The notes beneath the pieces were generated by a model. It was not told where the DNA came from. It saw nothing but the letters and a program-made list of their open reading frames with translations, and searched no databases. A DNA stretch of 64,000 nucleotides from Anaspis maculata (taxonomy: Eukaryota; Arthropoda; Insecta; Coleoptera; Scraptiidae): the NCBI GenBank assembly GCA_949128115.1, contig OX421962.1:7968262-8032261 (forward strand). The letters run 5' to 3'. This document shows, one piece after another, positions 57,200-64,000 of this stretch. Position numbers and translations under genes: made by a program. Within the stretch, counting starts at the first letter, position 1; each line of letters begins with the position of its first letter.

Positions 57200-57910
57200 A
57201 ACCAAACTAAGACTGCAGTTCGAGTTTTCCACCATTTTCTAGTCGGGCGTTACAAATTTTTGAATTTTCCCCTGGCCCGTTACCACCATCAGGGACGGCC
57301 ACCTACCCGGGTTTTGACCAGAACGACCCGCGTTTGACACAGGACTTCAGTCAGACGCTCTTTCTTGCTTGAGGATCGACTTTTTCTCGAAAAATTTCAA
57401 TTGATATCAAAAGTATCATGCGATCAACAAAATTCGGAATTGGGGTAGGCTGTGCCCTGGCCGAAAGCAGCTTGACATCGTAAAATTTGACCGGGTCACA
57501 GCCTACCCCAATTCCGAAGTTTGTTGATCGCATGGTAGATTGCATCGGGCGTCGTGTAGGCCTATTTTCAAATGCGACGCGGTACCGGTTTTCCGGCGGT
57601 GATTTTTCCAAAATGGAACTTGGACATTCCGTTATTTCCAAAAAACTGCAGACCAAACTTCGACATGCGGTAAGCTCCACGTCTGCATTTTAGGTGCAGA
57701 CTTGTCGCGAGTCATAATTGGAGAAAGGATAAAATTGACTTTTGAGAAGAAAATTTTAGAAATCGAACCAACGGTTTTCGATTTCTCCACTCTCGAAAAA
57801 CTGCAAATTTTCAACTTTTCATCCCGTGAACAGATTTACAAAAAAAAAATTCAAACCAGGGGTAACTGGTTCTTGAACATTTTCTAGCAATTTCTTTTCC
57901 CAATTTTCAA
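57200..57910. repeat. Dispersed ~600-bp repeat, copy 2 (partner 29030-29640)
   Basis: Aligns with 29030-29640 on both sides of the MITE at 57416-57535. Contains the same CGGTACCGGTTTTCC, TTTAGGTGCAGAC and CCCGTGAACAGATTT landmarks. Confidence 0.85.
57416..57535. mobile_element. 120-bp MITE, ATGCGATCAACAAA ends, TA target
   Basis: CATGCGATCAACAAAATTCGG and the inverse of CCGAAGTTTGTTGATCGCATG are long TIRs, continuing through AATTGGGGTAGGCTGTG. It is flanked by TA on both sides. The sister repeat at ~29240 (AAAGTAGACTAGATT) is the empty site with one TA. Confidence 0.9.
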
Positions 57911-58382
57911 AAAGTTTTCCTGTTGAAAATTTGAAGTTTATCGCCGAGGGCTGACTCAAATGATTGAGCTCAAAAAGAAGCCCTCAACTCCAAGTACTCC
58001 CCCGAAAGAACGACTGAAACAAAAACGTCCGTAGGTCCCTGGATACCAGTCGGGAAAGTTTTGTATCGCCCACAACAGATTTTTTTACTATGGTTTTGGA
58101 GGTCACACAGAGTCACAAATTTGGGTTCTCCATCAAGATCACCTAATGTTCTAGCAAAAAATCCTCTGGGGCCTATCGCAAGCCTATGTCCCCCTTTCGT
58201 CTCCCGCTATTGATCTAAAGACCCGGTACATCGAGTGACTTACCTTGCGATTTCCAGAATTTCTTCTGTGATCACGTTGCGTCACCTGTCTTCCCCAGGT
58301 CACTTATTGATACAAAACAAACAAACACACGTAAGTACTATATTACAATCAAAACAAGCGACTTGAAAGCACCTAAAAATAC
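57911..58382. other. 3' flank of zinc-finger gene 3
   Basis: No gene recognised. On the minus strand, AATAAGTATT overlaps the stop region and CAATAAGTGACC lies at ~58300, but no canonical AATAAA was found. Confidence 0.35.
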
Positions 58383-60978
58383 TTATTCTTTATCAGTCAA
58401 TATTTCACACATGGCATCCAGTGAGTTCTTTAAAAGCGCAAACCCTACGGTTTCGTCCTTTTCCACCTTCACTTTGACGGACGCTTCCTCTGCCACTGCA
58501 CTTGCACACTCGACGGCTTGGTTCTCGCCGCTTGGAGCATCCGCCTCCGTGGCGTCGTGACTCCTCAAGTGCTTGTTCAAATTTTCTTTTTGCTTCGAGC
58601 GAAACGAGCACTTGGTGCAGCTGTGCCAGGTGATCTCCTCGCTCGGAGCGTGCGTCAGCATGTGCCTCTTCAGCGAGTTGATCCGCTTGGAACGGTACGA
58701 GCACTTGGCGCAGTCGAACCAAGTCACCTCTTCGTCGGCGGCGTGCTTGACCATGTGCAGCCTCAGGTGCGCCTTCTTCTTCGCCCGGTAATCGCACTCG
58801 GTGCAGCTGAACCAGGCGATTTCGTCCGGCGTCGCGTGCGTCAGCATGTGCCTGTTCAGGTACAGCTTCAGCTTGGCGCGGTAAGGGCATACGGTGCAGT
58901 ACACCCAGTCGATCTCTTCCGGCTTGCGGTGCGTCACCATGTGCCGCTTCAGCTGGACGTTCTGGTAGCATCGATACGGGCATTCCGTGCAAGCGAACGT
59001 TTTGACTTCTTCCGGCTTTCGACTGGCCTGACTTGAACTCAACGACTTAATTCCTTCCACGTGCGTCAGCATGTGCCTTTTCAATTCTTTCCTCAGCTTG
59101 GCTCGGTAAGAGCATTTTTCGCAATTGAACCAGTTGATTTCTTCCGGCGCGGCGTGCGTCAGCATGTGCCGCTTCACGTATATTTCCATTTTGGCTCGGT
59201 ACGGGCATTCCGTGCAGTAGAACCAGTTGACTTCTTCTGGAGCGGCGTGCGTCAGCATGTGCCGTTTCAGGTACATTTCCACTTTGGCTTTGTACGGGCA
59301 TTCGGTGCAGTGGAACCAGGCGATTTCGTCGTCGCTGGCGTGCGTCAGCAGGTGCATCTTCAGATTGCCGCTTTGCTTGGCGCGGTACGAGCACTTGGTG
59401 CAGTTGAACCATTTCAGTTCGTCTGACGGAGCGTCGTGCGTCAGCATGTGCCACTTGAGGGACTTCTGGTGCTTGCAGCGGTAAGCGCATTCGGTGCAGC
59501 TGAGCCAGTTGATTTCTTCGGCCGGGGCGTGCGTCAGCATGTGCCTCTTGACGCTGTCCTTCTGTTTGGCTCGATAAGAGCATTCGGTGCATTCGTGCCA
59601 TTTGATGCCGTCGGAAGCGGCGTGCGTCAGCATGTGTCTCGACAAGTTGCCGCGCTGCGTCGTTCGGTACGAGCATTCGTTGCAGCTGAACCATTCGACT
59701 TCGTCGTCTGCGGCGTGCTTCCGCATGTGCAGCTTCAGGAGTCGTTTTTCTTTGGAGCGGTACGAACAGCTGGTGCAGTTGAAATAGTCGATTCCCGCCA
59801 AAGCATCGTCGTGCGTCAGCATGTGCTCGTCCAGTTCCTTTTTTTGTTTGGACCGATAATAACACCTGGTGCAGTCGAACCAGCTGGTTTTTTCTGTAGC
59901 ATCAGGAGTAGCCGTGGCGACATGCGTCAGCTTGTGCTGATTCAATTGGCTTTTTTGATTGGTGCGATAAGAACACGCGGTACAGTTGAACCAAGTTATG
60001 GCTTCGTTCATGGCGTGAGTCAGCAAGTGCCTTTTGAGATACGTCTTATGTTTGGCTCGGTACGAGCACTTGGTACAATTCAACCACTCGATTTCGTTAT
60101 CTGCGACATGAGTCGCCATGTGTCGTTTGAAATGTCGGCTGTCTTTAGCTCGATAAGAACACTTCTGGCAATTGAACCAGTGGATTCCTTGAGCTTCGGC
60201 ATGTTTCAACTTGTGCTTTTCCATGCTTGCTTCTTCTACAGCTCGATACGAACATTCCGTACATTTTAACCAGTCAATTTTCCGCTTTGCAGCATGAGCC
60301 AGCTTGTGCCTTGACAAGTTTCCTTTTCGCCTAGTTCGATAAGAACATTTCGTACAAGTGAACTCCTTGCTCTTCATATTAATATGTTTTATTCTTTGAT
60401 GTTTCAGCGTTTCAGGTGTGCCCCTTTGAGCACGTTGAAATTCATTATTAGAATCAATAGCTATCACATTTAGCTTTTTTACGTAATTCCCACCATATTC
60501 CAGTAAAGTAGCTTGTGTGGCAGCATCATTTTTTAAATTATCAACTATCATATAACATGAATCAAGATGTTCCATAAAAGATAAACTTGAATGTCCTTTA
60601 AATCTGCAATTATTGCACCGGTACCTTGGACCTTCTTTATAAAATGCACCGTTTTCAACAGCTTCATTCTCAACAGTTTCACTACCAACAGTTCCAGCTC
60701 CATGTTTGCTTGCATAATGTTCATATAAATCTAGCTTATTGTATGTTTTGGAACTGCAGCAAGAACAAGGATACAGTTCCGGTTCTTCTATCGAGCAAAA
60801 CTGTCTGGCTACATTATTTCTGTGGTTCCTTTGGACGTGATGATCATGTTGGAATGGCCAAACTGCTAGATGCGAACACTGTGCACAGCAGAGTGCGGGG
60901 GGGCCTTCGGGTGGCTCTAACCTATAATTTTCATTATTCATTGGGGAGAAAATTATTGATAAATTACACCACTTACAT
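58383..60978 (-). CDS. C2H2 zinc-finger protein 3 (3 + 19 fingers)
   Basis: Main exon 60921-58383. On the minus strand CATAAAAT|GTAAGT ends at 60977, and after a 55-bp intron TTATAG|G-TTA-GAG resumes, so the start is again AT|G and yields 846 residues (MLEPPEGPP...). If the intron is retained, an in-frame ATG at 60941 would add MNNENYR. Three N-terminal fingers (LCCAQC..., YPCSCC..., C2HC-like YRCNNC...DSC) match those of genes 1 and 2. Nineteen array fingers follow, spaced by long non-TGEKP linkers such as THAPAEEINW. Array fingers are more diverged from each other than in gene 1, so this array is older. The C-terminal tail is acidic (VEKDETVGF). The 3' two-thirds of the exon is strikingly GC-rich and the first third AT-rich. 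Opposite-strand long frames are shadows. Confidence 0.9.
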
Positions 60979-62154
60979 TTTATGGCCTCTTTACAAGCAA
61001 TTACTTCACGTATTCACTGTTGTATTTCCTTTAGTATTTTGGTCCATTTCCCCAGGTACCTAAATACAACTTGCTGGATTTAGGAGAAAGGGGTGAATAT
61101 CTGGGTGAATATTTGCACTTCACAGAGCTCAGCGATTACAGAAACACAACACGACGCCCTGTGTATCTGATGTGTATATTTGGTTGCATACCTTGGACTC
61201 CTTATATAGCATCTGCGCGATCTAAAAATCATTTTTATTTAATACTACTGAAAACATAAGGACATTTTGATGAAATATTCATACACTCACCTATCTACTC
61301 ACCTTAGGTACCTACCTAGGAACTTTCGTGACATATTTTCCGCTGGCGACTAACCCGCCTGGCCGCAATCAGAGGGGTAAAGTGTAAAGTAGGTAAATAG
61401 GTAGTAAGTATACTCTATACACTGATAGAAAGGACCACCAGATTCATCCGCTTGAAAAGTAGTCCCGAGCGTTACCCGCGAAATTTGAATTTCCAGTTAG
61501 AAAGAGGTGCTTATTTCCGTTAATCACAGCTAAGTGCTATGGTAATTTTAAATGACACCAGTTTAATACCAATTTAAATGAATGAGAAAATAATATTTTT
61601 GAATGAAGCTGATTTTATTACACAACACTCACAACAGCCGAGCCGACTAAAAATAACAAACATCATAGAGAAATGGAGGTTAGAAATCGTACGTAATTGT
61701 CAAACTCGCTGAATGTAATGCCATTGGCTTGGCGTAGGAATAATTTGCCCGGGTAAGACTACCAACCGAACAAAACTAATATTAGTTCCAAACGCGCCTA
61801 CAGTTGTTACAGTCTTGGGTGCTTTTGTTTGCTATAGGTTACATCACTGAAATTCAAAAAAGTCCGTTCTATCGGTGTACAGACTATAGTATAAATTGCT
61901 TTGTTATTTATTATGCAAGTATAAGTATATTTTGTTATTCACTAATTTATTCACTTTCTTATTGGTACTGTTATTTATTACTTTCTTATTTAGTTATAAC
62001 GTTGTTATTGATTTTTTTTTTCATAGCCTAGGTATATTATTGACGGGTTCAACACAAAATATTCTCTTTCCCCCTTGAGAAATGTGTAGTGTGTAGGTAA
62101 ATGAAACGAAGAAAAAAGCATATTCTATTCTCTTCTAAAGTAGGTGATACGACG
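60979..62154. other. Upstream region of zinc-finger gene 3
   Basis: Exon 1 of gene 3 and its promoter should begin here on the minus strand, but the 5' end cannot be placed. Plus-strand small frames (61071-61259, 61804-62078) are AT-rich and lack domains. Confidence 0.4.
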
Positions 62155-62272
62155 CGTATGATCAAAAACGTTTCTACTTGCGGTAGGCTGTGGCCTGGCC
62201 AAAATCAGCCTCGTTTGCCTGCCAATGACCAGGCCACAGCCTGCCGCAAGTGGAAAAGTTTTTGATCATACG
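62155..62272. mobile_element. 118-bp MITE, CGTATGATCAAAAAC ends
   Basis: CGTATGATCAAAAACGTTT / AAAGTTTTTGATCATACG with further pairing of ACTTGCGGTAGGCTGTGGCC and its near inverse. The core resembles the MITE at 57416. Confidence 0.85.
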
Positions 62273-62493
62273 GTACCTGTGGTTCAAAATTGGCCTTTTT
62301 GTTTTTTATCGCGTTCAATTCCGTTAGATGATTCAATGGCTTACCTACCTGAATAATGCATAATTTTACACAGGTGATGATCCAGTTTAAATCTTCGATT
62401 TACCCTCGGACTTACCTCAACCATTCGATATACTTTCCTTGTTGTTCCGATTCATAAAAAATACTTAACACGTATCTACATATAGTAGGTAGG

Positions 62494-63248
62494 TACAGGG
62501 TGTTCACGATAAAATTCACCCCCCTCCAGTTGATTCCCCTTCAAGATATTTCGAAGAACTAAAAACTTTTTCTTCACGATTTTTCCCAGGGACCTTAAAT
62601 CGATCCTCTAAAAGTTTCTAATTGGTACCGTATACAGGGTGTGATATGTAACTTTTTTATTTTAAATGCAACACCCGATATTTTATTCCGTTATTTGATT
62701 AAGCCTTTTTTTCTGATTACAAATATATATGACACTCATGATTTATTTTGACAAGTAAGTTTTCGAAAAAATAATAAAATAGGTAGTCACATAATTTTGT
62801 TTCGCGGCAAGATATGGCTTTGGTTTCTACAGTTCACTTAAAAAAAAGTTAATCTCGCAGCATTTTATCTGCGGAGTTCAACTTTGCATGGAAAAATGGT
62901 CCAATTCGTTCCTTATACAGGGTGTCGCGTAATTTTTAATTTTAGATTTATTTGACTACCTATTTTATAATTTTTTTGACGGCCTCTTGTCAAAGTAAAT
63001 CATTAATGTTATATATTTTTGTAATCAGAAAGAAAGGCTTCATCAAATGACGTATTAAAATATAGGGTGTTGTATTTGAAATAAGAAAGTTACATGTGAC
63101 ACCCTGTATACGGTACCAACTGAAAACTTTTAGACGATCGATTCAAGATCCATAGGAAAAATTGTTGAGAAAAAGTTCTTAGTTTTTCAAAATATCTCAA
63201 AGGGGAATCTCCTAGAGGGGGGGTGAATTTTATCGTGAACACCTTGTA
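62494..63248. mobile_element. 755-bp nested palindromic element, TACAGGGTG ends
   Basis: The outer arms TACAGGGTGTTCACGATAAA and the inverse of TTTATCGTGAACACCTTGTA frame an inner palindrome (62633-63107) that itself begins TACAGGGTGTGATATGTAAC and ends with the inverse. One palindromic MITE appears nested in the loop of another. Encodes nothing. Confidence 0.8.
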
Positions 63249-63710
63249 CCTACATAAGTAAGTGCGTTATAAAAATCTCTGACAATATTTGCCTTTCGCA
63301 CTTGCAGCGTCCCAAGAAAGGTATAAGTACCTACCTACATACATGTTGGTTAAGTACGTGAAGCAAGCTTCAGCGGCCTCTGGCGGAGAATGCGGTCCCC
63401 AACGTGAGGTCATCCATGTTGTGTTTGCATGCATCAGCTATCGTACCGCATTCTATAATGACAGATGACTTTATAACCGAGTTTATAACGAACAATTCAC
63501 GAAAAAAATCAAGTTACGACGACTTTCCGTTCTCTGTCTTTGTGCGTTCCAGCGAAATTCCAGGTATACTGTCTCCCAGGTGAATCCCATCTGTGAAAGG
63601 CTTGTGAATTTTAGTACATATGTTGTTCAGGGCATATCTCTGAAAATATATGCCAAAAATCGTCCAGTAATTATCAATTTCTAGGTCAAAACCTATTTTC
63701 CCTGTACTAT
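63249..63710. other. No gene recognised
   Basis: Short spacer with no open frame above 60 codons. Confidence 0.4.
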
Positions 63711-64000
63711 AGATCGCGGGAACAAAAATGGCTAAAGATGGGTATATGGTATAATGTTATTTTCACTAGTACTTGTAAATACTATTTTCTCTAGTTGTAA
63801 TAAATTATATAGATAGCCCAGGCTTTTTAGTCGAAAAAAACGGCAAAACATGAAACAAATTAAAACACGGTGAATCTCTTCAGTTTCGGGTTCACTAGAC
63901 TTGCTGTATAACATACAAAAAGTCCTCAACTTTCCCCCGTGTGCGTCATTGTTTTTTTGACAGGCAAAGATGAAGACACCTCAAAGTGCACTTTCCGCTT
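63711..64000. mobile_element. Second copy of the 571-908 MITE (partial, runs to window end)
   Basis: AGATCGCGGGAACAAAAATG, GATGGGTATATGGTATAATG, TTATTTTCACTAGTAC and AGTTGTAATAAATTATATAG follow the order of 571-700. After ~63830 the sequences differ, so this is a variant or a truncated copy. Confidence 0.65.

Noticed and set aside
58405..60269. Long frames (195, 172, 272, 277 codons) opposite or beside zinc-finger gene 3
   Set aside because: Same reason: Arg/His- or Val/Phe-rich shadows of a repeated GC-rich finger frame.

Overview
The window looks like nuclear DNA of an insect. Genes have introns with GT/AG borders, and there are AATAAA poly(A) signals, a tetraspanin, a PRR15-like protein, tandem C2H2 zinc-finger genes, a tRNA-derived SINE, a non-LTR retrotransposon and many cut-and-paste transposon relics. 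The scattered GTAGGTACCTAC-type runs and the zinc-finger style would fit a hemipteran, but that is only an impression. It is not bacterial; there are no operons or ribosome sites.

Layout. 1-1490: ~120-bp satellite split by a MITE. 1490-4380: 3' part of a C2H2 zinc-finger gene behind a repeat-filled intron. 4.6-6.3 kb: foldback and SINE debris. 6.26-25.1 kb: one long TCGAA-rich satellite array that has acted as an insertion trap. Its repeat unit shows the empty sites, so the insertions can be bounded exactly: a 1.19-kb palindrome (7729-8919), a small MITE (10241-10367), a 12.06-kb TTAA-flanked unit with 14-bp inverted ends (11354-23412) and a 366-bp insert (23782-24147). The TTAA unit holds two head-to-head copies of a Mutator-like DDE transposase/YqaJ nuclease gene. 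The right copy is complete except for two nonsense codons. The left copy is broken by a SINE (12-bp TSD) and by a 2.16-kb foldback element (9-bp TSD, tandem-repeat arms, ~90-bp minisatellite cargo). 26.6-28.7 kb: a possible secreted-protein exon, a PRR15-like gene and a small cysteine-rich secreted protein. 29.7-32.8 kb: a dead LINE. 34.3-39.8 kb: a five-exon tetraspanin. 40.5-45.7 kb: repeats, including a second foldback element with tandem-repeat arms. 45.7-55.6 kb: tandem segmental duplication of a zinc-finger gene; copy 1 has 13 array fingers, copy 2 had 4 and was broken by a 1255-bp transposon with an 8-bp TSD. A third foldback element with tandem-repeat arms lies between them. 58.4-61.0 kb: a larger zinc-finger gene with 19 array fingers, minus strand. 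62-64 kb: MITEs and a nested palindrome.

The likely host genes are the four zinc-finger loci (one of them broken), the tetraspanin, the PRR15-like gene and the cysteine-rich secreted protein. Nearly everything else is mobile or satellite DNA. Most unusual are the nested TTAA unit, three unrelated foldback elements whose inverted arms are made of short tandem repeats, and a start codon that appears to be split by an intron (AT|G) in all three related zinc-finger genes.
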